Source of the DNA: a virus
Strand: one strand, 5' to 3'
DNA: 64,000 bases
IMG/VR virus record: IMGVR_UViG_3300022903_000002
Coordinates: 41,083-105,082 of that record
The notes under the pieces were generated by a model, which did no database searches, was not told the origin of the DNA, and saw only the letters and a list, made by a program, of their open reading frames with translations. Positions 1 to 7,391 of this stretch are shown here, one piece after another. The position numbers were made by a program, and so were the translations under genes. Position 1 is the stretch's first letter. Every line of letters starts with the position of its first letter.

Positions 1-1
1 A

Positions 2-346
2 CACGGCACTGGATACGGGCACAAGGACGGCGATCCGCGTGTGAAGCGTCTCCAGGAGGCGTTGAACAGGCTCGGGTTCACGGACTCCAAGAGCCGCCAC
101 CTCGAGGTGGATGGGCAGCTGGGGCCGTTGACGACGCAGGCTGTTAAGGCCGCGCAGAAGAAGCTCGGGGTGAAGGAAGACGGGCGTGTCGATGCGGCGC
201 TGCTGAAGCGGCTGGCGAGCCTGTCGAAACACAACGTCGCGAGTATCGGCATGGACTCGCTGCTTCGTAGCGCGGCGAAGAAGACCGCTGCGAAGCGCGT
301 CAAGAAGGCTACGACGGTCGCTACTGTCCGCAAGCCCGCGAAGTGA
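2..346 (+). CDS. C-terminal end of a phage protein with a peptidoglycan-binding-1 domain (partial)
   Basis: The frame is open to the left edge, so the start lies outside the window. The visible 114 residues hold one PG_binding_1 type repeat (GDPRVKRLQEAL ... VDGQLGPLTTQAVKAAQ ... LGVKEDGRVDAALLKRL), followed by a Lys/Ala-rich basic tail. Its place directly before a MuF-like gene and a scaffold gene suggests the C-terminus of a capsid-maturation protease or portal-linked protein of the XkdF kind; that is inferred from order only. The stop overlaps the next start (GTGA), so the two genes are probably translationally coupled. Confidence 0.65.
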   Translation, partial: HGTGYGHKDGDPRVKRLQEALNRLGFTDSKSRHLEVDGQLGPLTTQAVKAAQKKLGVKEDGRVDAALLKRLASLSKHNVASIGMDSLLRSAAKKTAAKRVKKATTVATVRKPAK

Positions 347-1119
347 CAAGTCGGCATGCCGCTGACCAGTATCGCCGACAGCAGGTGTTGATCTCAGCGA
401 CTCTGAGCCGCGACGTCGTCCGCCTGTTGAAGAACCTGTTCAACCCTGCGAACCCTGGCCCGTCTTGGGCTGCAGCACGTTCGGTTGTCGCGGCGCTGGT
501 TCGCGATCAGCGGCGCAGGTCAGCGGATCTCGCGGCACGGTTCTATCGAGATGCTCGGCTCTCAGCGGGTGTATCCGGCGGGTTCACACCGGCGGCACCG
601 CTTGAGCTTGACGAGGAGCGGCTGGTCAAGTCGCTCGACGCGACCGGGATCGGGGCGTTCCAGAAGTCGCTGCGGGCTGGTGCCTCGCCGGATCGGGCGG
701 TGGACAGATCCGCGGTGACGTTGTCCGGTAGCGCGTCGAATCTCGCTCTCGAGGGGGGCCGGTCGGTTGTCGACCTGAGTGTCCAGGCTGACGACGAGGC
801 GATCGGGTGGGCGCGCGTCACGGACGCTGATCCGTGCCCGTGGTGCCTGATGATGGCTTCCCGCGGCGCCATCTACCGTTCGGCGGGATCCGCTGGCGGG
901 GCGAAGAGCTCCCGCTTCATCGGCGATGGTGACTTCAAGTGGCACAACCATTGCGGGTGCGTCGCTGTCGCCGTGTGGCACGACGATGATCCGGTGTTGA
1001 AGACCGCCGACGACCTGTACGACCAGTGGCTGCAGGTCACTGCCGGGCATTCCGGGCGGGACGCGGTCAACATCTGGCGTCGCTACTGGGAGAACCGCGA
1101 CGACCAGCCGGCCCCATAG
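343..1119 (+). CDS. MuF-like minor capsid / head morphogenesis protein
   Basis: 258 residues. The diagnostic part is the C-terminal half: CPWCLMMASRG (C165, C168) and, 33 residues later, KWHNHCGCVAV (H201, H203, C204, C206). These are the Cys/His pairs seen in actinophage MuF / VG15-type head proteins, which sit inside the procapsid near the portal. The N-terminal half is helical and rich in Arg/Ala. It starts with GTG overlapping the previous stop. A rho-independent terminator follows the stop. Family assignment is firm; the exact role in the capsid is inferred. Confidence 0.75.
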   Translation: MTSRHAADQYRRQQVLISATLSRDVVRLLKNLFNPANPGPSWAAARSVVAALVRDQRRRSADLAARFYRDARLSAGVSGGFTPAAPLELDEERLVKSLDATGIGAFQKSLRAGASPDRAVDRSAVTLSGSASNLALEGGRSVVDLSVQADDEAIGWARVTDADPCPWCLMMASRGAIYRSAGSAGGAKSSRFIGDGDFKWHNHCGCVAVAVWHDDDPVLKTADDLYDQWLQVTAGHSGRDAVNIWRRYWENRDDQPAP

Positions 1120-1137
1120 CCGTCGCTCCTTAGACCA

Positions 1138-1160
1138 GGCGCCTTCACGGGCGCCTTTTT
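1138..1160 (+). terminator. Rho-independent terminator between MuF-like and scaffold genes
   Basis: A GGCGCC stem (1138-1143 with 1150-1155) closes a 6-nt loop and is followed at once by five T. It separates the portal/MuF transcript from the scaffold-capsid transcript. Confidence 0.75.
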
Positions 1161-1240
1161 CATGCCCGCAGCCAATGAGGTGACGGGCTGACCTGCCACG
1201 CCTACGCGATGTGGGTGTGGCTGACCGGAAGAAGAAAACG

Positions 1241-1873
1241 ATGAGCCAGGACGCGACGTCCGACGCATCTGAAAACACCACCACTGCCTCGGCGACCGAG
1301 GCCGATGACACCACCCAGACCGAGCAGGTAGCCGGAAGCGCCGTCCAGAACGATCAGCAGAGCGATGGCAAGGGCGAGCAGCCCGCCAAGAGCAAGTCCG
1401 GCACGGATGAGGACAAGCTCGGCGATGGCGGGAAGCGGGCTCTACAGGAAGAGCGGAAGGCTCGGCGCGACGCCGAGAAGAACCTCACCGCACTTCAGGC
1501 ACGTCTGCAGGAGTTCGAGGACCGCGACAAGACCGAACTGCAGAAGGCCATCGAACGTGCTGAGGCGGCCGAGAAGGGCGCTTCGAGCATGCGGGTGACG
1601 AACACCCGCCTGATGGCCGCAGCTACGCACAACATCCCGGCGAACCTGATCGAGTTGCTTGGCGACGGCACCGACGAGGAGATCGACGCGAAGGCGGCGT
1701 CCCTTGCTGCGGCTCTCGCGTCTGCCGCACCGCCTCCCACTCCGGCCGAGCCGGAGAAGAAGGCACCCGCACAGACGCGCCCTGTCGAGTCCCTCACTGC
1801 CGGTGCACAGCCCGCGGGCGAGACGCCCACTGACATGAACACGATTCTGCGGCAGATGGCTGGCCGCGGCTAA
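1241..1873 (+). CDS. Capsid scaffolding protein
   Basis: 210 residues from the ATG at 1241, chosen because GGAAGAAG lies just before it; an in-frame upstream GTG at 1211 has no such site. The protein is acidic and of low complexity at the N-terminus (many T, D, E), then has a long charged coiled coil (about residues 65-115, ALQEERKARRDAEK...) and a Pro/Ala-rich linker with a short conserved-looking tail (TDMNTILRQMAGRG). This architecture and the position directly before the capsid gene are those of siphophage scaffold proteins, which guide procapsid assembly and then leave. No protease signature is present. Confidence 0.8.
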   Translation: MSQDATSDASENTTTASATEADDTTQTEQVAGSAVQNDQQSDGKGEQPAKSKSGTDEDKLGDGGKRALQEERKARRDAEKNLTALQARLQEFEDRDKTELQKAIERAEAAEKGASSMRVTNTRLMAAATHNIPANLIELLGDGTDEEIDAKAASLAAALASAAPPPTPAEPEKKAPAQTRPVESLTAGAQPAGETPTDMNTILRQMAGRG

Positions 1874-1947
1874 CCCCCTGATTGATCGCAGCAACCGGAC
1901 CGTTGGCACGGGCCGGGGCCGCTGCATGCCTGAAAGGAAGTCCCCCC

Positions 1948-2916
1948 GTGCCGACCTACAACTCTGGTATCACTCGGGATGGCAGCGACGACCCGCTGAT
2001 CCCCGTCCCGGTCTCCAACCAGATCATCCAGGAGATGCCGACGAGCAGCTTCATGCTGCAGCGCGCCGGCCGCGTCCAGATGTCCACGAAGTCCCAGCGT
2101 CAGCCGGTCCTGGACGTTCTGCCGATGGCCTACTGGGTCTCCGGTGACACCGGGATGAAGCAGACCTCGGCCGTGGACTGGAAAAACGTGTCGCTGGTCG
2201 CTGAGGAGCTCGCGGTCATCGTCCCGATCCCCGAGTCGTACCTCGACGACGCGCAGGTCCCCCTGTGGGACGAGGTCCGGCCGCGGATCGTAGAGGCGTT
2301 CGGCGCGAAGATCGACGGAGCCGCGATGTTCGGTCTCGATAAGCCGTCCTCGTGGCCCGCCGCGATCTACCAGTCGGCGGTCGCCGCCGGCAACACCGTC
2401 CGGACCGGAGCGGCAGCGGACTTCGGCGTGGACGTCGCCGCGATCGGTGAGGTCGTCGCCCGCGACGGTTTCGCTGTCAACGGCTTCGCGGCCCGCCCGG
2501 GTCTGACGTGGAAGCTCGTGGCGATGCGGTCGTCGCAGGGCGTGCCGCTGTACCAGCCGAACCTGCAGGACGGCACCGGCCCCGGCCAGCTGTACGGCTA
2601 CCCGGTCAGCGAGGTCAACAACGGGTCCTGGGACTCCGACGAAGCCGAACTCATCGCCGGTGACTGGACGAAGGCGATCATCGGGATGCGGCAGGACATC
2701 ACCTGGAAGATGTTCGACCAGGGTGTCATCTCCGACGGTTCCGGTGCTGTGGTCCTGAACCTCATGCAGCAGGACTCGGTGGCGCTGCGCGTCACGATGC
2801 GCGTCGCCTACGCCACGTCGAACCCGGTCACCACCCTCAACACCACCGAGAACACCAGATTTCCCTTTGGGGTCGTACAGGCCTCGACGGCGGACAGTGT
2901 CGCGGGTTCTGCCTGA
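1948..2916 (+). CDS. Major capsid protein (HK97 fold)
   Basis: 322 residues from GTG 1948, preceded by GAAAGGAAG; longer in-frame starts (1882) lack a ribosome site and add an unlikely leader. Sequence features fit actinophage HK97-type capsid proteins: an N-arm, the E-loop/P-domain stretch around SSFMLQRAGRVQMSTKSQRQPVLD, and the helical spine around IPIPESYLDDAQVPLWDEVRP-like residues. Order (scaffold-capsid-connector genes) supports this. It forms the icosahedral shell and is probably the substrate of the glycosyltransferase encoded next. Confidence 0.85.
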   Translation: MPTYNSGITRDGSDDPLIPVPVSNQIIQEMPTSSFMLQRAGRVQMSTKSQRQPVLDVLPMAYWVSGDTGMKQTSAVDWKNVSLVAEELAVIVPIPESYLDDAQVPLWDEVRPRIVEAFGAKIDGAAMFGLDKPSSWPAAIYQSAVAAGNTVRTGAAADFGVDVAAIGEVVARDGFAVNGFAARPGLTWKLVAMRSSQGVPLYQPNLQDGTGPGQLYGYPVSEVNNGSWDSDEAELIAGDWTKAIIGMRQDITWKMFDQGVISDGSGAVVLNLMQQDSVALRVTMRVAYATSNPVTTLNTTENTRFPFGVVQASTADSVAGSA

Positions 2917-2983
2917 TCCGTGTTGGTCGGGCGTCGTGGCTGCTGCGCGCTGGCTGCGGCGCCTGACCTTTCGGAGGTGACTG

Positions 2984-3970
2984 ATGCGGATCCTGGCGAT
3001 GGTCGCGGCGTATCCACCTGACCGCTGTGTGGGCTCGTGGATCATGACGCATGCGCTGCTGCGGGCACTCGTCGCCCGCGGCCATCAGGCGGATGTGGTG
3101 CTCACGGCGGCGTCAGGGGCTCCGTATGCCCTCGACGGTGTGAACGTGTGGCCGCACGTCGACAAGGGCGACCCGTTCCGGTTCATTCAGGACGCCGATG
3201 TGCTGGTCGCACATGCGGAGTCCGCAGGCCGGGCGGTGGCGCTGGGGGAGATGTGGGGTGTACCGGTCGTGAGGCTGGCACACAACACGAGCCCGACCAC
3301 GGAGTCGTCGATGCGTCGCCGTGCGGCGGCGCTGACGGTCTTCAACTCCCAGCACATGGCGGACCTGTTCGCCGCGGAGGCGGGACCGTCGATCGTTGTG
3401 CGTCCACCGGTCGACCCAGCGGAGTACGCGACGACACCGGGTGATCACGTCACACTCATCAACGTCACACACGACAAGGGCGCCGAGACGTTCTACTCGC
3501 TCGCCGAACGGTTCCCCGATGTGCCGTTCCTCGGTGTTGAGGGCGGCTACGGCGTACAGGTCACCGACGACCTGCCCAACGTCGAGATCGTCCCGCACAC
3601 GCCCGCGGATCGGATGCGGAACGTCGTGTATGCCCGCACCCGGGTCCTGTTGATGCCGTCCGCTTACGAGTCGTGGGGTCGTACCGGTGTTGAAGCGATG
3701 ACGAGCGGCATCCCGGTTCTCGCACATCCCGCGGCCGGCCTAAAAGAGTCACTCGGCGACGCGGGCGTGTTCGTGGACCGAGACGACATCAATGGGTGGG
3801 AGCGGGAGCTCCGGCGCCTGTTGGATGGCCGCCGGTGGCGTCATGCGTCGAAACGCGCGAAGGCGCGGGCTGTCGAGCTCGACCCGTCCCCTGACCTTGC
3901 TGTGTGGTGTGCGGAGCTCGAGACGCTGGGTGCGCAACGTGCCCGGTTCCGTCCTCTCACCCGTGCCTGA
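2984..3970 (+). CDS. GT-B (GT4-like) glycosyltransferase inside the capsid module
   Basis: 328 residues. It has an N-terminal Rossmann start (MRILAMVAAYPPD), a donor-side half with the EX7E signature of retaining GT4 enzymes (E229 SWGRTGV E237), and VLLMPSAYES / GIPVLAHPAAGLKE motifs typical of this clan. No membrane segment is seen, so it should act in the cytoplasm on a nucleotide sugar. Glycosyltransferases next to structural genes are known to glycosylate virion proteins in several mycobacteriophages; capsid or tail modification is the likely role here. The acceptor and sugar cannot be read from sequence. Confidence 0.8.
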   Translation: MRILAMVAAYPPDRCVGSWIMTHALLRALVARGHQADVVLTAASGAPYALDGVNVWPHVDKGDPFRFIQDADVLVAHAESAGRAVALGEMWGVPVVRLAHNTSPTTESSMRRRAAALTVFNSQHMADLFAAEAGPSIVVRPPVDPAEYATTPGDHVTLINVTHDKGAETFYSLAERFPDVPFLGVEGGYGVQVTDDLPNVEIVPHTPADRMRNVVYARTRVLLMPSAYESWGRTGVEAMTSGIPVLAHPAAGLKESLGDAGVFVDRDDINGWERELRRLLDGRRWRHASKRAKARAVELDPSPDLAVWCAELETLGAQRARFRPLTRA

Positions 3971-3982
3971 GTGGAGGTGAGC

Positions 3983-4597
3983 GTGGACGCTCTCGCAACC
4001 GTCGAGGACCTCGAGGCGCGGCTCGGACGCGACCTCACCACCGAAGAAGCCGTGCGTGCCAGCGCGATGCTCGCGGACATGTCCGCGATGATCCGTTCGT
4101 ACACGGGCCAGGACTTCACGGTCACCGACGATGACCAGGTGACCTTGCGGGGGGTCGGCGGGGAGATTCGCCTGCCGCAGCGACCGGTAACAGAGGTGTC
4201 CACGGTCGTCGCGATTGGCGGCGACGGACTCCCCGATGTTCCACTGGTCGACTGGGTATGGGACGGCATCGACACCATCCGCGTCGGTGACGGCAGCTTC
4301 GTCATCAACCTGCCCGAAGTGTGGTGGGACGATGACGGATACCCGGGCACCTACCGGGTCACATACAGCCACGGATACGAGGAGACACCCGGGGACGTCC
4401 TCGCGGTCATCTGCGGGGCGATCCTGCGGGTCTTCATCAACCCGAACGGCTACCGCTCCGAGACTGTCGGGTCCTACTCGGTGACCTACGCGTCCCCTGG
4501 TGCGGGCGAAACCGTTGGTACATCCCTGACGCGGGCCGACCGGTTGGTTCTCGACCGCTACCGGCGTAAGGCCGGGACGATCAAGGTCAGGCGTTGA
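3983..4597 (+). CDS. Head-tail connector (adaptor) protein
   Basis: 204 residues starting at GTG 3983, which has GGAGGTGAG just upstream; the GTG at 3971 would overlap that ribosome site. The N-terminal helices (ATVEDLEARLGRDLTTEEAVRASAMLADMSAMIRSYTGQDF) are the usual opening of HK97 gp6-like adaptors, followed by a beta-rich domain (RLPQRPVTEVSTVV). It would dock onto the portal. The stop overlaps the next start (TGATG). Confidence 0.75.
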   Translation: MDALATVEDLEARLGRDLTTEEAVRASAMLADMSAMIRSYTGQDFTVTDDDQVTLRGVGGEIRLPQRPVTEVSTVVAIGGDGLPDVPLVDWVWDGIDTIRVGDGSFVINLPEVWWDDDGYPGTYRVTYSHGYEETPGDVLAVICGAILRVFINPNGYRSETVGSYSVTYASPGAGETVGTSLTRADRLVLDRYRRKAGTIKVRR

Positions 4598-4911
4598 TGC
4601 TCGGCCCACACACCGTCACCGTCATCCAGCCCGCGAGCCGGGACAACTGGGGTGACACCCAGACTGGCGACACCGAGACCAACGTGCCGGGGTGTTTCTG
4701 GCAGCCGCGCTCCACCTCGGAACGGACGACCGGCCAGGACACCGTGATGATCAACCCGTGGGTGTCGATGCCACCGTCAGCACCAATCGCAGCGACGAGC
4801 CGCGTCCGGTTCGACGGCGTCACCTACGAGGTCGTCGGCGAACCCGCCCTGCACCACACACCCAGAGGACCGCACCACTTCGAGGTGGAGCTGAACGAGG
4901 TCAAGGGGTGA
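4597..4911 (+). CDS. Head-tail connector (stopper / head closure) protein
   Basis: 104 residues starting at ATG 4597 within TGATG. Small all-beta protein (HTVTVIQPASRDNWGDTQ ... VRFDGVTYEVVGEPALHHTPRGPHHFEVELNEV), a pattern common to head-closure proteins (SPP1 gp16 / lambda FII type). Assignment rests on size, fold-like pattern and gene order. Confidence 0.65.
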   Translation: MLGPHTVTVIQPASRDNWGDTQTGDTETNVPGCFWQPRSTSERTTGQDTVMINPWVSMPPSAPIAATSRVRFDGVTYEVVGEPALHHTPRGPHHFEVELNEVKG

Positions 4912-4914
4912 GCT

Positions 4915-5211
4915 ATGGCCCGGGAAATCTCCTACACGCCTGATTACAAGGGCACGGGCAAGCTGATGCGCGGTAAGGAGATGGAGGCCTTCATGCGCCT
5001 CAAAGCGCAGGAAGGCAAGCAGTACGCCGAGGTGATCGCACCGCGCGAAACAGGCGAGTACGCGTCGGCTTTCCGTGTCGCCTCGACCCGCTCCGGCGAC
5101 CGCGCTACCGCCTACCTGTACAACGACTCTGATCACGCGTACCTCGTCGAGTACGTCGATGACTACCGAACCCTCGGCGTCGTCGCGGACATCATCGAGA
5201 ACGGTCTGTGA
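4915..5211 (+). CDS. HK97 gp10-like neck protein
   Basis: 98 residues. Helical N-terminus (LMRGKEMEAFMRLKAQEGKQYAEVIAPRETGEYASAFRV) followed by beta strands with AYLYNDSDHAYLVEY, the hallmark of HK97_gp10-like proteins in which the molecule is 'bound to a DxxHAxxVEY' strand. It lies between head closure and tail terminator genes and overlaps the next gene by one base. Confidence 0.7.
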   Translation: MAREISYTPDYKGTGKLMRGKEMEAFMRLKAQEGKQYAEVIAPRETGEYASAFRVASTRSGDRATAYLYNDSDHAYLVEYVDDYRTLGVVADIIENGL

Positions 5212-5591
5212 TGACCGTCCTCGCACCGTTCCCGGACGTGGAACGCGCGGTTGGCGACCTCGTAACCGGCCTCGGAACGGCAGGGTCGGAAACGAACATC
5301 ACCCTGCAGTCCACGCTTCCGTACATCCGGATCCGCCGCCTTGGCGGTTCCGATGACCGCGTCACCGACGCCGCCCGCGTGGACGTGCACGTGTACGACA
5401 CGAATGCCACGTCGGCGAAAGAGATCTCCGAGCAGATCCGGCAGCGGCTGATCTCAGGGCCATCTATGACCGCCCATGGCGTCATCGACCGGGCCTGGAC
5501 CGAGATCGGCCCGCAGACGATCCCAGCCGATGACACCGCGGATATCCGTCAGGTCGTCGCCACTTACCGCATTTCGATGCGCCGCCGCTGA
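5211..5591 (+). CDS. Tail terminator / tail completion protein
   Basis: 126 residues from ATG 5211 in TGATG. Alpha-beta pattern with an acidic N-terminus (PFPDVERAVGDLV) and DARVDVHVYDTNATSAKEISEQIRQRL, as in lambda gpU / phiE125 gp-type tail terminators. The stop codon is buried in a terminator hairpin. Assigned by size and position just before the major tail gene. Confidence 0.65.
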   Translation: MTVLAPFPDVERAVGDLVTGLGTAGSETNITLQSTLPYIRIRRLGGSDDRVTDAARVDVHVYDTNATSAKEISEQIRQRLISGPSMTAHGVIDRAWTEIGPQTIPADDTADIRQVVATYRISMRRR

Positions 5592-5607
5592 CCAGCGGCT
5601 CCTTTTT
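5584..5607 (+). terminator. Terminator overlapping the tail-terminator stop codon
   Basis: GCCGC (5584-5588) pairs with GCGGC (5595-5599), followed by TCCTTTTT. The TGA stop is inside the hairpin. It probably partly insulates the highly expressed major tail gene. Confidence 0.6.
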
Positions 5608-5670
5608 CAGGCCCGCCAGCCTGTCCCAGCCCCGCCCGCGGGGCCACCTATCCCGCAGAGGGGAACATCC

Positions 5671-6339
5671 ATGGCTGGCGTCAGCTATGACGATCTTCAA
5701 CAGCGCAATGCCGCGCTGATCTTCAAGGCCCTGCAGGGGTCCGTGTTCGTCGCCCCGTCGAGCGTCGCAGCGATCACCGCACTGACCGACACCGACAAGC
5801 TCCTCAAGGAACTCCCCGAAGGGTACGAGGACGTCGGCTGGATCAGCGACGACGGAGCCCAGTTCTCCCGCGACACCGACACTAGCGACATCACCGGCTG
5901 GGGAAGTGTGGAGCCGCTCCGCTCGGACGTCACACAGGACACCACCACGCTGCAGATGGAAGCCCTGGAGACCAAGAAGTCGACGATCGGTCTCTACACA
6001 GGCGCCGACATGGACGCGGTGACCCCGGACCCGGTCTCCGGTGAGGTCAGCATCCAGAAGCCCGCCCGGCCCGGGTTCCGCTACTACCGGGTCCTCGCTG
6101 TTGCCGTGGACCTCACCGATGACGGCGAGTACTACGTCGCCCGGTTCCTGCCGCGGGCCCGCGTCACGGACTACGACGACCAGAACATGCAGTCCAGCGA
6201 CGACTCGCCGATCACCTGGCCTGTCACGATGACGGGCTACGAGGACCCCCTTCTCGGCTACTCGGAGAACTACCTGTTCGGAGGCCCCGGCTGGGCGACG
6301 AGGCTCGCCGCGATGGGCTTCGAGCCCATCGGCTCCTGA
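5671..6339 (+). CDS. Major tail (tube) protein
   Basis: 222 residues from ATG 5671, with GCAGAGGGGAAC upstream. Beta-rich protein (DVGWISDDGAQFSRDTD, GWGSVEPLRSDVT, PARPGFRYYRVLAVAVDLTDDGEYYVARFLPRARVTDYDDQ) of the actinophage phage_TTP family. It would stack as hexamer rings into the tail tube. The stand-alone leader and a following perfect hairpin are consistent with separate high expression. Confidence 0.8.
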   Translation: MAGVSYDDLQQRNAALIFKALQGSVFVAPSSVAAITALTDTDKLLKELPEGYEDVGWISDDGAQFSRDTDTSDITGWGSVEPLRSDVTQDTTTLQMEALETKKSTIGLYTGADMDAVTPDPVSGEVSIQKPARPGFRYYRVLAVAVDLTDDGEYYVARFLPRARVTDYDDQNMQSSDDSPITWPVTMTGYEDPLLGYSENYLFGGPGWATRLAAMGFEPIGS

Positions 6340-6342
6340 TAC

Positions 6343-6385
6343 GTCGCGGCGGCCGGTCTAGCTGGCGGGCCCCGGCCGCCGCGAC
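6343..6385 (+). terminator. Perfect 14-bp hairpin after the major tail gene
   Basis: Arms 6343-6356 and 6372-6385 are exact inverted copies (GTCGCGGCGGCCGG) around a 15-nt loop. There is no T-tract, so it is more likely an mRNA 3'-end stabiliser or attenuator than a full terminator. Confidence 0.5.
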
Positions 6386-6420
6386 TCCAAGGCCCGCCAG
6401 CACAAGAGAAGGGTCCGGCC

Positions 6421-6606
6421 GTGGCCGCAGCAAGCTCCCAATACCCCGTCTACGTGTCACCGGACGGCGAGAAGGAACAGTTCGCGACGTCGCCAGCCCG
6501 TGAGGTGCAACTCAGGCATGCGGGCTGGCGGCTCAAATCCGAACCTCGCAAGAAGAAGACGCCGAGCGGTGACCTGAGCCGCTGGCAGCAACCCACCACC
6601 AACTGA
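6421..6606 (+). CDS. Small protein after the major tail gene
   Basis: 61 residues, GTG start with AGAGAAGGG upstream. Basic, soluble, with YPVYVSPDGEKEQFATSPAREVQLRHAGWRLK. Proteins of this type recur between tail tube and chaperone genes in actinophages; the function is not known to me. The linker before it shares the decamer AGGCCCGCCA with the leaders of its two neighbours. Confidence 0.65.
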   Translation: MAAASSQYPVYVSPDGEKEQFATSPAREVQLRHAGWRLKSEPRKKKTPSGDLSRWQQPTTN

Positions 6607-6621
6607 CAGAGAGGCCCGCCA

Positions 6622-6903
6622 ATGGCCGCCAAGAAGAACCAGTTCCAGCTCGCCGTCTACCGGGCGGAGGCCGTCAAGGCGCCGTTCGAGCTGATCATCG
6701 ACGAGAAGACCAGCGTCATGATCCCGCCGCCGAGTACCGATGATGTTCTCGCCGTCGCCGAGGCGGCCACTCCGCGCGAGCAGTTGCGGCTCCTCGCCGG
6801 CGACCAGTTCGGGACACTGATGGAGCACATCAGTGATGAGCCCGGCGGGATCTTGAAGCCTCTGCTGAACGATATGACCAGTCACTTCAAGCTGGGGGAA
6901 TAG
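6622..6903 (+). CDS. Tail assembly chaperone, short (G-type) form
   Basis: 93 residues ending in LGE-stop at 6901. Sequence (FELIIDEKTSVMIPPPSTDDVLAVAEAATPREQLRLLAGDQF) is that of siphophage G-like chaperones, which coat the tape measure during tail assembly. Its last codons form the slippery run GGGGGAA, allowing a fraction of ribosomes to shift -1 into the downstream frame. Confidence 0.8.
   Translation: MAAKKNQFQLAVYRAEAVKAPFELIIDEKTSVMIPPPSTDDVLAVAEAATPREQLRLLAGDQFGTLMEHISDEPGGILKPLLNDMTSHFKLGE
6894..6900 (+). other. -1 programmed frameshift site (slippery GGGGGAA)
   Basis: Zero-frame codons here are GGG GAA followed by the TAG stop at 6901. Slipping back one base from GGG gives GGA ATA GCG and continues in the frame of the next gene with no stop, yielding AGLIDRYGSAIRADLRRFYGVD, a typical gpT-like N-terminal stretch. 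Confidence 0.8.
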
Positions 6904-7358
6904 CGCGCGCTGCTGGCCTGATCGACAGGTACGGCAGCGCGATCCGCGCTGACCTGCGCCGATTCTACGGCGTGGACATGCTTGATTTCTTCCGGGACAG
7001 ATTGTCGGCACAAGAGATCCTCGACTATCTCGAGCACATGCCGCGCACGTCCGCGTATCACACGGCCATTGCGGAGGACGAGGACCTTGCCGAGCAACTG
7101 GCGGGAATGCCAGATCAGAAGCCGGGACCGCCGCGGCTAGCGGAGTTTTCACCAGAGGTGCAGGTCCTTGCTGAGGTGCGGGATCTGGTGGCGACGCTCA
7201 TCAACGTGCAGATCGCCCGGGCCGGCAAGAAACCATCGAAGGTGAAGCCTTACCCGCGGCCCGTATCGGCGGTTGAGCAGGTCCGCCGGCGGGAGCGGTA
7301 CCGGAAGCACACGTCGCTGGTCGCACAACTCATTCCCGGGTCGGATCGACAGCGGTAG
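6897..7358 (+). CDS. Tail assembly chaperone, frameshift extension (GT-type)
   Basis: This frame has no good independent start; the conserved segment begins before any start codon (LIDRYGSAIRADLRRFYGVDMLDFFRDRLS), which shows it is read by -1 frameshifting from 6622. The fused product runs 6622-7358 (about 245 residues). The C-terminal half is basic (KKPSKVKPYPRPVSAVEQVRRRERYRKH). The G/GT pair recruits the tape measure protein encoded directly downstream. Confidence 0.8.
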   Translation, partial: GIARAAGLIDRYGSAIRADLRRFYGVDMLDFFRDRLSAQEILDYLEHMPRTSAYHTAIAEDEDLAEQLAGMPDQKPGPPRLAEFSPEVQVLAEVRDLVATLINVQIARAGKKPSKVKPYPRPVSAVEQVRRRERYRKHTSLVAQLIPGSDRQR

Positions 7359-7391
7359 CCCACGGCACGAGTCCCAGACGGGGGTGGTGTC

